DNA of 64,000 bases from Isoptericola halalbus (GTDB taxonomy: Bacteria > Actinomycetota > Actinomycetes > Actinomycetales > Cellulomonadaceae), in the NCBI GenBank assembly GCA_009663185.1, contig VJZX01000001.1, positions 310,001 to 374,000 of the forward strand, written 5' to 3'. Each line of letters opens with the position of its first letter. The first letter of the stretch is position 1. The notes under the pieces are model-generated. The model had not been told where the DNA came from. It saw only the letters and a list, made by a program, of their open reading frames with translations, and did not search any database. Shown piece by piece: positions 37,306-46,806 of the stretch. The position numbers and the translations under genes were made by a program.

Positions 37306-40300
37306 CTACCGCTGCACCGGCACGTTGACGTCGTCGACGCTCAGGTGGCCCCACCCGCCCGTCGCCCGGTCCACGACCTCGAGGTACAGCTCCTCGCCGA
37401 CGTGCTCGGACGCGTCGACGAAGCGTCGCTCGTACTGGGCGCGCAGCCCGTCCTGCTCGTTGCCGGTGACCTTGGCGAGCACGGCGCCGTCCGACGCGCG
37501 GACGAGGGCGACGTACAGACGCTCGGGGTCGTGGCCGCCGGCGGTGAGCAGGTCGATCTGCCCGTCGCCGCCGAGAGTGAACGTCTCGGACCGCAGCCGG
37601 CCGGTCGCCGCGTCGCCGACCGCCCCGTTGAACCCCCACAGGTGGCACCGGTCGGTGCTCCCCCAGGCGTTGGCCTGGCGGAAGGGCCCGCCCCAGCCCC
37701 AGTCGTTCACGTCGGTGACGTTGGCGTCGCTGTACGCGGTGCCCTCGACGACGGTCCACCCCGTCAGGTCGCATGTTGCGAAGTCGCCGTTGGTCAGCTC
37801 GCCGACCGCGGGGTCGGGCGTCCAGGCCTCGTCGTGGTGGGCAGGGGCGACCGGACCGTAGGCGCCGTCGAGGTTCCACACCCGCAGGGACTTCACCTTG
37901 ACGTTCGCCCCGCCGACGACGCGCAGTCCGACCGCGTCTGCGAGCGTCGGGTAGACGCGGGTCGTCATCGACTTGCGGCCGTCGACGAACGCCTCGACGA
38001 CCGACCTGTCGACGTAGACGTGCATGGTGACCTTCCCGTCCGGCCCGACCTCGAGCCGGCCGCCGTGGGTGCCCTTGCGGGTGTCCGGGTCGAGGCTCGA
38101 CCACCTCCGGTCGAGGGCCAGCGTGCCGGACGCCCGGTCGACCGTGAGCACCGTCCGCTCGGTGCCGTCGCTGCTGCGGCGGACCTCCAGGCCTGCCTCC
38201 TGCGACCCACCCGGCCGCGCGGTCTGCGTGATCTGCAGCTCGACCTCGACCTCGAGGAGGTCGGTGAGGTCGTCGTGCCGCTCGGCGAGGACCGTGTTCG
38301 CGCGGGTGACCGACACGTCCTCGAGGTCGACCACCTGGTCCGACCGCAGGGACTGAAGCTCCTCGACGGGCTCCAGACCGGCGTCGCCGTCGGGCGTGAG
38401 GGTCAGCTCGACCGGGAGCCCCATCGAGTGGGCCCAGCCGGCGTCGTGGTGGTCGGACTCGCTGCGGCCGTCCTGCGTGATGGTGAACAGGAGCGAGCGG
38501 CCCTGCGGGTCGACCGTGCCCGACGGCCCGGTGAAGTGCTCGCCGTAGTCGAACATCCGAGGCTTCTCGTGGTCGGGGACGAACGTCGTCGTCTCGCGGT
38601 CCCAGGTCCCCACCCAGTAGTAGGTGTTCTTGGCCGTGTTCTCGTCGTACCCCTCGAACCACGGGTTCACCACGAGCACGTGCTTCTCGACGCCGTCCTT
38701 GGTCCCGAGGGGAAGGAGGACCGGCAGCTCCCAGACCGCGCCGGTCTTCGGGAACGTGGCCGCGTCACCGATGAACAGCGGGTTCTGGTACTCCCAGCTC
38801 ACGAGGTCGCGGGAGGTGTAGACGAGCGCCGTGCCGCCCACCCTCGTGTCACCGTCGACGATGCCCGAACCGACCAGCTGGTACCAGATCGGCTCCCCGT
38901 CGGGGGCCGTCTCCTGCCAGACGAACGGGTCGCGGAACTGCCCGAACCAGGGCGTGCCCATCGGGGACGACAGGTCGCGTTCCTGGACCGTGACCGGCTC
39001 GGGCTCCAGGCGCCACTCGGCGAGCGGGCTCTCGGCCGAGCCGGGCACCGGCCAGGCGAGGCCGGTCGCCTGGTTGGGGACCGCCGAGTCGTTGCCCGCC
39101 GTGTAGAACAGCACGGGATTGCCGTCGGCGTCGTAGGTGGCGCTGCCGGACCACACGCCGTCCGGTGTGACGGGCTCCGTCGGCGCGATGGCCACGGGCA
39201 GGTCTTCCCAGTGGACCAGGTCGTCACTCACGGCGTGGCCCCAGTGGATCTGGTGCCAGTACGGGCCCTGCGGGTTGTGCTGGTAGAAGATGTGGTACTT
39301 GCCGTCGAACCAGATCGGGGCGTGCGGCTCGTTCATCCAGTGCTCGGCCGGCAGGAAGTGGTACTGCGGGCGGTACCGGTCACCGTCGAACCGTGAGCGG
39401 TCCGGCCGCAGGTCCTCCGTCCCGGGCACGGTGGCGTCGCCGTAGGCGGCCGCGATCTCCTCGGCCGTGCGGAGCTCGTCGGTGACGGTCAGCTCGTCGA
39501 TCGCACCGTTCCACGAGTTGGCGTGGAACGTCCCGTTGATGACGGCGGCCTGGTTGTGCCGCCCGACCATGACCGGCTCACCGACCGCGGGCAGGATCCG
39601 GGTGCCCGCGCCGAGGTCCTTCTGCGCGACGAGGTCCCCGTCGAGGTAGAGCCGCATGTGCCCGGAGGCGGCGTCGTAGGTGGCGGCGACGTGGCTCCAC
39701 TCGTACGTGGGCAGGACGGCGTCGGCGGGCGCCTTGAGCGTGTGCCACGCGATGCCGTCGCCCAGGCCCAGACCCCATGCGCCGTGCCGGTACATGCCGA
39801 GCAGATAGCCGGACTTCGCCCGGGCGTCGTGCTGGTTGACGATCGCCGACGCCTGTCCGAGGTCCCCCCACTCGTAGGAGCGCGGGGCGACCCACGCCTC
39901 GATGCTCAACGTGCTGCTCGGGGTGAGCGCCTCGTCGGCGGCGCGCCGCAGGTAGGTCGAATAACCGTCGAAGAGCAGCGAGCCACCCACGACGCCCTCG
40001 CTCCACAGCGGGTCGCTGTCCGGCTTGTCGGCCGCGTCGTCGAACACGTAGGCGACGTCGTCCCTGACGTCGGACCCGCTGTCGTGGGCCTGGATGCCCG
40101 ACGTCTCGTCGAAGGACCAGTGCATGGGCCGGTTGACCAGCGTGCGGATCTCGTCCGCGTTGAGGTGGCCGGTCGCCGACTCGTCGACGAGGCGCAGCGC
40201 CACCGTCTTGCCGCGGTGCCCGGACAGGTCGAGGACCATCTCCTGGTACGCCTCTCCCGTCGAGGCCACGGTCGTGCGCGCGAGCTCGGTGCCGTCGGCG

Positions 40301-41646
40301 GCCGACACGACCGCGGCGTAGATCCCGGGGTCGGCGGTGCCGCCCAGGAGCAGGCGGACCTCCTCCCGACCCCCGACGAGGAACCTCGGCGAGGTCAGGG
40401 TCCCGGTCCGGCTGTCGTCGCCGAGCGCGCCGCCCCACAGGTGACGGCCGAGGGCCCCGAAGGGCTCGCCGTCCGGCGTCGTGGTCGCGTCGCTGAGGTG
40501 TGCCTCGGTGAAGGAGTCGCCCTGCGCCGTCCAGCCGCGGAGGGTCCCGGACTCGAAGCCGGGATCGTCGAGCTCGTAGCCCAGCACGTCGACGGTCGTG
40601 TCGAACGCGTCGACGTTGATGTGGCCCCAGCCGCCGGTCGCCTGGTCCACGACCTCGATGTACAGCTCCTGGCCGAGGTAAGCCGTGGCGTCCCACCGGA
40701 CGCGGCTGTACCGCTCGGAGTCGGCGAACGCGGTGTTCGTGGCGCGCATCAGCTCCGCGCCGTCGGAAGCCCGGTGCAGCGCGACGTAGAGGCGGTCGAC
40801 GTCGTCGCCGCCGCCGATCAGGAACTCGATCGCGCCCGAGCCGCCGAGGAGGAACGTGGACGAGCGCAGCGTGCCGGTCGGGCTGTCGCCGCCGTCCTTG
40901 GCCCCCCACAGGTGGTAGCTGCCGTCGTGCTCGAACGGCCCGCCCCAGCCCCAGTCGGTCGCGTCGGTGACCCGCGCGTCGGTGAAGGCGTCACCCGTGG
41001 CGGTCCAGCCGGTCAGGTCGCCGGACTCGAACCCGGGGTTCTGGAGCTCGAGGAGCGACTGCTCGGTCTCGGTGCGGACGTCGTCGAGGTTCAGGTGCCC
41101 CCAGCCGCCCGAGGCGGTGTCCACGACCTGGAGGTACAGCTCCTCACCCAGGTGGGGCGACGCGTCCCACACGACCCGGGACAGCCGCTCGGAGTCCGCG
41201 AAGGCGGTGTTGGTCGCGCGCATCAGCTCGGCGCCGTCCGACGCGCGGTGCAGCGCGACGTAGAGGTTCTCGAGGTCGTTCCCGCCGCCGAGGAGGAAGC
41301 TGATCTCCCCGATGCCCCCGAGCGTGAAGGTCGAGGAGCGCAGGCGACCGGTCGGCGCGTCGCCGACCGCGGCACCCCAGAGGTGGTACGCGCCGTCCGG
41401 GTTGAAGCAGCAGCCCCAGCCCCAGTCGGTGGCGTCGGACACCGACGCGGCGGTGAACGCGTCCCCCTCGACGACCTCCCAGCCGGACAGGTCACCGGTC
41501 TCGAAGCTCGGGTTCTGGACCGTGGTCGGCGCGGCCGCGCTCGCGGTCCCGACGCTGGTGAGCGTCGTCGCCGCGGCCAGCGCGAGCGCGGCCGCAAGTG
41601 CCGGTAGGAGGCGCCGGAGGCGTCTGGTGGGCAGGACTGTGGACAT
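37306..41646 (-). CDS. Secreted multimodular glycoside hydrolase family 32 (fructan-active)
   Basis: A 1446-residue secreted protein. After a signal peptide (to about residue 38) come three ~155-residue Gal-binding-like modules (about 41-196, 197-352, 355-505), a LamG/concanavalin-like domain (about 507-700), the GH32 five-bladed propeller and beta-sandwich (about 755-1270), and a fourth copy of the module (about 1283-1446). Each module ends with a GWGHLNxDDV-type motif. Catalytic motifs are FRDPF with Asp906 and VWELP with acid/base Glu973. The nucleophile motif, normally WMNDPNG, reads WMNEPHAP with Glu773. Substrates are likely levan, inulin or similar. LacI lies just upstream. No sortase motif is seen. 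Confidence 0.9.
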   Translation of the reverse strand: MSTVLPTRRLRRLLPALAAALALAAATTLTSVGTASAAAPTTVQNPSFETGDLSGWEVVEGDAFTAASVSDATDWGWGCCFNPDGAYHLWGAAVGDAPTGRLRSSTFTLGGIGEISFLLGGGNDLENLYVALHRASDGAELMRATNTAFADSERLSRVVWDASPHLGEELYLQVVDTASGGWGHLNLDDVRTETEQSLLELQNPGFESGDLTGWTATGDAFTDARVTDATDWGWGGPFEHDGSYHLWGAKDGGDSPTGTLRSSTFLLGGSGAIEFLIGGGDDVDRLYVALHRASDGAELMRATNTAFADSERYSRVRWDATAYLGQELYIEVVDQATGGWGHINVDAFDTTVDVLGYELDDPGFESGTLRGWTAQGDSFTEAHLSDATTTPDGEPFGALGRHLWGGALGDDSRTGTLTSPRFLVGGREEVRLLLGGTADPGIYAAVVSAADGTELARTTVASTGEAYQEMVLDLSGHRGKTVALRLVDESATGHLNADEIRTLVNRPMHWSFDETSGIQAHDSGSDVRDDVAYVFDDAADKPDSDPLWSEGVVGGSLLFDGYSTYLRRAADEALTPSSTLSIEAWVAPRSYEWGDLGQASAIVNQHDARAKSGYLLGMYRHGAWGLGLGDGIAWHTLKAPADAVLPTYEWSHVAATYDAASGHMRLYLDGDLVAQKDLGAGTRILPAVGEPVMVGRHNQAAVINGTFHANSWNGAIDELTVTDELRTAEEIAAAYGDATVPGTEDLRPDRSRFDGDRYRPQYHFLPAEHWMNEPHAPIWFDGKYHIFYQHNPQGPYWHQIHWGHAVSDDLVHWEDLPVAIAPTEPVTPDGVWSGSATYDADGNPVLFYTAGNDSAVPNQATGLAWPVPGSAESPLAEWRLEPEPVTVQERDLSSPMGTPWFGQFRDPFVWQETAPDGEPIWYQLVGSGIVDGDTRVGGTALVYTSRDLVSWEYQNPLFIGDAATFPKTGAVWELPVLLPLGTKDGVEKHVLVVNPWFEGYDENTAKNTYYWVGTWDRETTTFVPDHEKPRMFDYGEHFTGPSGTVDPQGRSLLFTITQDGRSESDHHDAGWAHSMGLPVELTLTPDGDAGLEPVEELQSLRSDQVVDLEDVSVTRANTVLAERHDDLTDLLEVEVELQITQTARPGGSQEAGLEVRRSSDGTERTVLTVDRASGTLALDRRWSSLDPDTRKGTHGGRLEVGPDGKVTMHVYVDRSVVEAFVDGRKSMTTRVYPTLADAVGLRVVGGANVKVKSLRVWNLDGAYGPVAPAHHDEAWTPDPAVGELTNGDFATCDLTGWTVVEGTAYSDANVTDVNDWGWGGPFRQANAWGSTDRCHLWGFNGAVGDAATGRLRSETFTLGGDGQIDLLTAGGHDPERLYVALVRASDGAVLAKVTGNEQDGLRAQYERRFVDASEHVGEELYLEVVDRATGGWGHLSVDDVNVPVQR

Positions 41647-41762
41647 GCGCGATCCATCTCCTTCGATGTCGACCGGGCCTCGGTCAGCAGGACGAGGTGT
41701 TGGCCGGCGGCCGGCCGTCGCGGCCGCGGTACTGGTGCGTCGGGCGAGGCGCCCGGCGTCGC

Positions 41763-42830
41763 TCAGGCGAGGTTGCGTCGCCGCTGTGGCTCGTGCGCCG
41801 CGGGTGGCGGCGCGACCGAGGCCCGGTGGATCACCGGACCCCGGAGACGGGCGGTCGGCGCGGCGGCCCTCGTGCCCGCCGGCGCCTCGATGCGTTCGAA
41901 GAGCTGTTCCGCGGCCCACGCGCCCATGTCGTAGTGCCGCAGCTCGATGGTCGTCAGGCCCGGGTGGAGGCCTTCCGCGATGAACTCCTGGTTGTCGAAG
42001 CCGACGACGGACAGGTCGTCCGGGATGCGCAGCCCCAGCTCGGCAGCCGCACGGTAGACACCCATCGCCACCCGGTCGCTGAAGCAGAAGATGCCCGTGG
42101 GCGGCTTGTCGCCCGTGAGAAGCTCGCGGGCCGCCTCGTAGCCGCCCGCAGGGTCGGTCTCCGCGGTGACGACCCGGACGTCGTCGTCGCGGATGCCGGC
42201 CGCCGTCAGCCGACGACGGAAGCCCTCCTCGCGTCCGAACGCCGCGGGGATCTCGTCCACGTCGTTGATGAACGCGAGCCGGCGGTGGCCGGCAGCGAGC
42301 AGCACGTCGGCGGCGTCCTCGCCGCCGGACACCTCGTCCGGCACGACCCACGGCACGCCGGACGTGGTGCACGACGCGTTGATCAGCACCGTGGGCACAG
42401 CGGCAAGCTGCGGCGGCAGCTCGACCTGCCTGTGGTACATGGTGGCGTAGAGGATGCCGTCGACCTGCCGTCGCAGCAGCTCGTCGATCCCCCGGCTCTC
42501 CAGATCACGCTGGTAGCCCGTGTTGACGACGAACACCACGGCGTCCCTCGAGAGCGCGACGTCCTGTGCGCCGAGGATGATCTTTCCCGCGAACGGCGTG
42601 GTCGCGATCTCGTCGCCGACGAGCCCGATGGTGTTGGACCGCTGGGTGCGCAGGCTCTGGGCCAGCACGTTGGGTGCATAGCCGAGCCGCGCGGCGGCCT
42701 CGCGCACCCGGGTCCGCGTCTCGGGGTGCACCCGCTTACCCGGCACGTCGTTGAGGACGTGCGAGACCGTGGTGATCGAGACGCCGGCCTCGGCTGCTAC
42801 CTGCTTGATGGTGACTCGTCGTTGCGTCAT
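41763..42830 (-). CDS. LacI-family regulator upstream of GH32
   Basis: A 355-residue LacI/GalR regulator with HTH (TIKQVAAEAGVSITTVSHVL) and a sugar-binding domain (GIFCFSDRVAMGVYRAAAEL, SVVGFDNQEF). It precedes the GH32 gene by 116 bp on the same strand, so fructan-derived sugar is the likely effector. Two similar operator candidates lie at 42836-42848, touching the start, and 42939-42951. The ATG at 42830 has only a weak ribosome site (GCAGAG), which overlaps the proximal operator. Confidence 0.9.
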   Translation of the reverse strand: MTQRRVTIKQVAAEAGVSITTVSHVLNDVPGKRVHPETRTRVREAAARLGYAPNVLAQSLRTQRSNTIGLVGDEIATTPFAGKIILGAQDVALSRDAVVFVVNTGYQRDLESRGIDELLRRQVDGILYATMYHRQVELPPQLAAVPTVLINASCTTSGVPWVVPDEVSGGEDAADVLLAAGHRRLAFINDVDEIPAAFGREEGFRRRLTAAGIRDDDVRVVTAETDPAGGYEAARELLTGDKPPTGIFCFSDRVAMGVYRAAAELGLRIPDDLSVVGFDNQEFIAEGLHPGLTTIELRHYDMGAWAAEQLFERIEAPAGTRAAAPTARLRGPVIHRASVAPPPAAHEPQRRRNLA

Positions 42831-42835
42831 CTCTG

Positions 42836-42848
42836 CCCAATCGTTTTG
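42836..42848. promoter_or_regulatory. Proximal LacI operator candidate
   Basis: On the minus strand this reads CAAAACGATTGGG. It is 6 bp upstream of the lacI start and almost identical to the element at 42939-42951 in opposite orientation. Confidence 0.55.
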
Positions 42849-42938
42849 CTTTGAGGAGTGTGCAGGGCTGCGGGCAACGCGTCAAGGCCCGATGGTCCGC
42901 AGGGGGCAGATATCTACGCCCGTGTGATTCCGCGGGCG

Positions 42939-42951
42939 CAAAACGGTTGGG
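42939..42951. promoter_or_regulatory. Distal LacI operator candidate
   Basis: CAAAACGGTTGGG on the plus strand differs at one base from the proximal element and lies 103 bp away in inverted orientation, a spacing suitable for repression by DNA looping. Confidence 0.5.
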
Positions 42952-42985
42952 CGGACTCGGTTCAGGTAACGCCAGCGGGAGACCG

Positions 42986-44020
42986 TCAGGACACGACGGG
43001 GGGCGTGCTCTCGCGCACGATGACGTGCCCTTCGACCACCCGGGTCCGTGGGCTGTCGCTGCGCGGGCTCACGGCGAGCTCCAGCGCCTCGTCCGCGACC
43101 TGCTCCCAGGAGAGGTGCACGGTGGTCAGGGACGGCGTGACGTCGCGCAACGCCTTGATGTCGTCGAACCCGGCGACGGCAACCCGACGGGGGTCTCCCG
43201 TGTCGCGCAGGAAGGTGAGCACCCCGAGTGCCATCGAGTCGTTGACGGCGAAGATGGCGTCGACGGCGACGTTGCGCCGCAGAAGGTCACCCGTCATCGC
43301 GTAGGCGGCGTCGCGGTTGAAGTCGCCGATGAGGATCCGGTCGGCGGGGAGCTCGATGCCGGCGTCGGCGAGCCCCGCGACGAAGCCCTCGGTCCGGTCG
43401 CGCTGGGTGATGCCGTGCTTGAAGCCGGAGACCACCGCGAAGTTCCGGTAGCCGAGCCCGGCCAGCGTCGTCGCCATGTCGTAGCCGCCCTTGCGGTTGG
43501 CGTACGCGACGGTGTCGAACGGGAGCCCCTCCTGCGTGATGAGCACGGCGCGTCCGCCCTCCGCCTCGTAGCGCCGCAGCGCCTCGACGAGCGCGGGGAT
43601 CGTCACGTCATCCGTCGCACGGCCACCGGCGATCACGAGGATCTCGGGGCGGTGGCTGCGAACGAGGTTGACCGCCTCGACCAGGTCGGCGGGGGCGGTG
43701 CCGGCCAAGATCAAGGTGAACGGAAGGCCGCGCCGCTGGGTGGCCGACACGACCCCGGCGGTGATCGGGTTCGCGTAGTCGTCCGGCATGCCCTTGACGA
43801 CGAGGGTCACGCCGCGCGCCCTGCCACGGGCCACTGCCTGCGCCGCGATGTTCGTCGTGTACCCGAGCGACTTCGCCGCTTCGAGCACGCGGACCCGGTT
43901 TGCCTCGCGGACGCCGCGGTCGCTGCCGTTCAGCGCCCGGGACGCGGTCGCAGCGGAGACGCCGGCGAGGCGAGCCACGTCGGCCAGCCGTGCAGGCCGG
44001 GACGGTGCCGGGTCCTTCAT
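42986..44020 (-). CDS. LacI-family regulator downstream of the hydroxyacid dehydrogenase
   Basis: A 344-residue LacI/GalR protein. The HTH is LADVARLAGVSAATASRALN. The effector domain has IFAVNDSMALGVLTFLRD and VAVAGFDDI. ATG at 44020 with GGAGGCGAG upstream is preferred to an extended start at 44095, because a palindromic operator (44072-44086) lies between them. It is the last gene after an LplBC-type transporter and a hydroxyacid dehydrogenase on the same strand and probably controls them. The effector is unknown. Confidence 0.88.
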   Translation of the reverse strand: MKDPAPSRPARLADVARLAGVSAATASRALNGSDRGVREANRVRVLEAAKSLGYTTNIAAQAVARGRARGVTLVVKGMPDDYANPITAGVVSATQRRGLPFTLILAGTAPADLVEAVNLVRSHRPEILVIAGGRATDDVTIPALVEALRRYEAEGGRAVLITQEGLPFDTVAYANRKGGYDMATTLAGLGYRNFAVVSGFKHGITQRDRTEGFVAGLADAGIELPADRILIGDFNRDAAYAMTGDLLRRNVAVDAIFAVNDSMALGVLTFLRDTGDPRRVAVAGFDDIKALRDVTPSLTTVHLSWEQVADEALELAVSPRSDSPRTRVVEGHVIVRESTPPVVS

Positions 44021-44071
44021 CGGTCGCTCGCCTCCAGATCGGTGCGCCAGTCGGTGCGACGGAAATCCTAG

Positions 44072-44086
44072 CGGAAAGGCTTTCCG
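44072..44086. promoter_or_regulatory. LacI-type operator candidate
   Basis: CGGAAAGGCTTTCCG is a perfect 7-bp palindrome around one central base, 52 bp upstream of the lacI start. A related GGAA/GAAAG element occurs at the head of the transporter operon (48888-48900). Confidence 0.65.
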
Positions 44087-44117
44087 TCGTTGCATGCAAG
44101 GGCTCCTCCGAGCCCTG

Positions 44118-45074
44118 TCACCCCTCCCCGCGTGCGTACCGCGCGAGGTCCGCCACGACGGCGTCGCCCATCCGACGAAGCTCGGTGCCCATGGAGCCGG
44201 CGATGTGCGGCGTGAGGAACACGTTGGGCAGGTCGTAGATCACCGACTCGGCCGGCAGCGGCTCGGGATCCGTGACGTCGAGGATCGCGTTGATCCGCCC
44301 CGTACGGAGCTCCTTCTCGAGCGCTTCTGCGTCGACGATCGCGCCACGGGCCGTGTTGATGAGCGTCGCGCCGTCGGGCATGAGGCCGAGCAGCGAGGCG
44401 TCGAACAGCCCCACGGTCTCCGGGACGACCGGTGCGTGGATGGACACGACGTCGCTGCGGCGCACCAGGTCCGGCAGGTCTACCTTCTCGACCCCCAGTC
44501 CTTCCGCCTCGTGGGACGCGAGGAACGGGTCGTACACCAGGACGTGCAGGCCGGAGCAGGGGCGCAGCAGGTCGATCAGGGCACGACCCGTCCGCGACGC
44601 GCTCACGATCCCGACCGTCCGGTGGTAGTTCCCGGCCGTCACGAACTCGTCCTCGCGGTCGATGTGCGCGCGGCGCTCCCGGAGCAGGTCGCGCGCCCGG
44701 AAGGCGTCCTTGTTCGCCAGGATGATCATCGCGAGCGTGTACTCGGCGACGGGGATCGAGTTGGCCACGCCGGTGTCCGAGAACGCGATCCCGTCCGCCC
44801 CGTCGGGGAAGAGGTGGACGGCGGATCCCCCCGCGTGGATCACGTGCCGGAGCCGTGGCGCGTGGCGCAGGACGTCGGCCGGGAGCGGCGGCGTGTCCCA
44901 GCCGGTGAGCAGTACCTCGGTTCGCGACAGGACCTCCCGGGCGGCCTGCGAGCCGAACTCGGTGAGGACCCCCCCGACCCGCCGCGCGGGGACGTCGGCC
45001 AGGGCCTCGTGCCCCGGACCGAACAACCGCTCGGCCAACCGGTCGGACCCGACCGCCACTGCGTACTCGAACAC
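44118..45074 (-). CDS. D-2-hydroxyacid dehydrogenase (NAD-dependent)
   Basis: A 318-residue enzyme of the D-isomer 2-hydroxyacid dehydrogenase family, reducing a 2-oxoacid such as hydroxypyruvate or glyoxylate. The substrate domain has HAGGSAVHLFP. The catalytic set is visible as Arg in LINTARGAIV, Glu in DVTDPEPLP and His in TPHIAGSMG. The NAD motif is unusual, GIVSASRTGRALIDLLRP instead of GxGxxG, but the same variant is common in sugar-utilisation loci of actinobacteria. Its place between a sugar transporter and a LacI regulator suggests a sugar-acid substrate. Confidence 0.85.
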   Translation of the reverse strand: MFEYAVAVGSDRLAERLFGPGHEALADVPARRVGGVLTEFGSQAAREVLSRTEVLLTGWDTPPLPADVLRHAPRLRHVIHAGGSAVHLFPDGADGIAFSDTGVANSIPVAEYTLAMIILANKDAFRARDLLRERRAHIDREDEFVTAGNYHRTVGIVSASRTGRALIDLLRPCSGLHVLVYDPFLASHEAEGLGVEKVDLPDLVRRSDVVSIHAPVVPETVGLFDASLLGLMPDGATLINTARGAIVDAEALEKELRTGRINAILDVTDPEPLPAESVIYDLPNVFLTPHIAGSMGTELRRMGDAVVADLARYARGEG

Positions 45075-45171
45075 GCTTCTCCTCTCGAGAACGGGTTGGG
45101 GACCCGGGGCCGGCGGCGCCTCACGCCGACCCCGGGAGCTTCGCGCGTGGCCTCGGTGAGGCCCGCGCCGG

Positions 45172-46752
45172 CTACTGCGAGGCCAGGTAGGCGTCCGCCT
45201 GCTTGTTGAGCTCCTCCTGGACCTTCGCGAGGCCTGCCCGGTCGACGGCCTTCTTGAGCTTGTCTAGCCCTTCGGCGACGTCGACCGCGCCGGCCCACAG
45301 CGGGTTGCCGAACTCGGCGATGGCCGCCGTGATCTGGGCGTGCTCCTTCTCGATCTCGGTCAGGTCCGGGATGAACGAGGCGAACGGGTCGAGCGTGAAG
45401 TTCTCGTAGTCCTTCGACCACTCGAACCAGCTCGCCTCGCTCTCGGACATCCGAGAGAACTTCCGCTCGAGCGGGATGCGCCAGCTCAGCGCGTATCCGG
45501 GGAAGTTCGTGTACTCGCCGACCGGCTCGTAGGCGTCGTCCCCCACCGCCTTCCAGTCGGTCCCCTCCTCGCCGTACTGCAGCAGGTCGTGGTTCTCCTG
45601 GATGGAGACCCAGTCCAGGAGCTGCAGCGCGGCCTCGGCATCGGCCGCCGCGGCGTTCACGACCACGAGGTTGTCGGCCTGGAAGGTCTGGTTCGGCTTC
45701 GCGGCCAGTCCGTCGCGGAACGGGAGCAGGCTCACGAGCGTGGCGCCCGGGACCGCCTTCTCGAGCTGGTCGAGGTGGCCCGAGGTATCCAGTCCGTCGG
45801 TGATACCCCAGCACGTGGCCGCGCCGCCGCCGTCGAACTGCGCCTTGATCGTGGCCGGGTCGGCGTTGAGGCGGTCGGCGTTGATGATGCCGTCCTCGTA
45901 GTACTTGCGGATGCGGTGCAGCGACTCGAGGTACGGCTCGTACTCCCAGAAGGGCACCGCGTCCGTCGAACCCGTTGCTGCCGCCTGCCGCGACGGCACG
46001 AACATGAGGGAGTCGCTGGAGAAGTAGAGAGGGAGGAAGTCGGGGCTCTCCCAGCCCTGGGCGTAGAGCGTCCCGGTGGGTGCGCCGAGAACGTCGAAGA
46101 CCGAGTTGGACTTGACGTACCCCGGGATGCCCTCCTTCTGCACCACGTCGTACCAGAACTTCTCGAGCTGGTCGAACGTCTCGATGCCGCCGGGAGCGTG
46201 CTTGTCGATCAGGTCGCCACGGGCGACGATGTGGTGAATGCGGGCGGCGCTGTTGACCGCGGGGATACCGTAGATCGAGCCGTCGGGCCAGCGGTTGGCG
46301 TCGAACGCGCTCTGGTCGACGGAGGCCTTGAGGTTCGGGTACTTGTCGCTCTCCAGGGCATCGTCGAGCGGCTGGAGCGCGCCGGACTCGATGAGCTGGG
46401 CGATGTTGAGCCAACGGGCGGACAGCGCGGTCTGGAAGTCTTCGCGGGCGGTGAACTTCAACAGGGACTGCGAGGCGTAGTTCTTCCAGTTGATGAACTC
46501 CGGGTTGAACTCGAAGCCGAGGTCCGCCTTGAGCTTGCTGTTGACCGCCGCACTGATGCGGTCCCACTGCGCCGGGACGTCGCCCGGCAGCAGCAGGCGG
46601 TACGTCTTGGCGCCCGCGCTGCCGCTCGAGCCGCCCGAGCCAGGGGCGCAGGCGGCTAGCGTCGCGGCCGCGAGGATCCCGCCGGTGCCTGCGAGGAACG
46701 ATCGGCGGGAGACAGTCCGTGACAGAGCAGCGCCGTTGATGAGCTGTGCCAT
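45172..46752 (-). CDS. ABC transporter substrate-binding lipoprotein (LipO/Lpl type)
   Basis: A 526-residue solute-binding protein. The N-terminus combines a twin-arginine motif (SRRSFLAG, Arg16-Arg17) with a lipobox (TLAAC, Cys35), so it is probably a Tat-exported lipoprotein. Its large size and late DLTEIEKEHAQITAAIAEFG block match binding proteins that pair with LplB/LplC-type permeases. Start ATG at 46752 has GAGGAAGC upstream. Ligand probably an oligosaccharide or polysaccharide fragment. Confidence 0.9.
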   Translation of the reverse strand: MAQLINGAALSRTVSRRSFLAGTGGILAAATLAACAPGSGGSSGSAGAKTYRLLLPGDVPAQWDRISAAVNSKLKADLGFEFNPEFINWKNYASQSLLKFTAREDFQTALSARWLNIAQLIESGALQPLDDALESDKYPNLKASVDQSAFDANRWPDGSIYGIPAVNSAARIHHIVARGDLIDKHAPGGIETFDQLEKFWYDVVQKEGIPGYVKSNSVFDVLGAPTGTLYAQGWESPDFLPLYFSSDSLMFVPSRQAAATGSTDAVPFWEYEPYLESLHRIRKYYEDGIINADRLNADPATIKAQFDGGGAATCWGITDGLDTSGHLDQLEKAVPGATLVSLLPFRDGLAAKPNQTFQADNLVVVNAAAADAEAALQLLDWVSIQENHDLLQYGEEGTDWKAVGDDAYEPVGEYTNFPGYALSWRIPLERKFSRMSESEASWFEWSKDYENFTLDPFASFIPDLTEIEKEHAQITAAIAEFGNPLWAGAVDVAEGLDKLKKAVDRAGLAKVQEELNKQADAYLASQ

Positions 46753-46806
46753 GGTGCTTCCTCTCATGTGAGGGTCGTGGTGGCCTTGCGGCCGGTCGGG
46801 AGTGCG

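Noticed and set aside
33252-42372. Very long minus-strand frames (for example 37306-42372, 34268-36394) as giant proteins
   Set aside because: The extra upstream parts overlap other genes in different frames. Signal peptides and ribosome sites place the true starts at 41646 and 35638.
44090-44099. TTGCATGCAA 10-bp palindrome
   Set aside because: Short perfect palindromes of this size are expected by chance, and it adds nothing to the nearby clear operator at 44072-44086.
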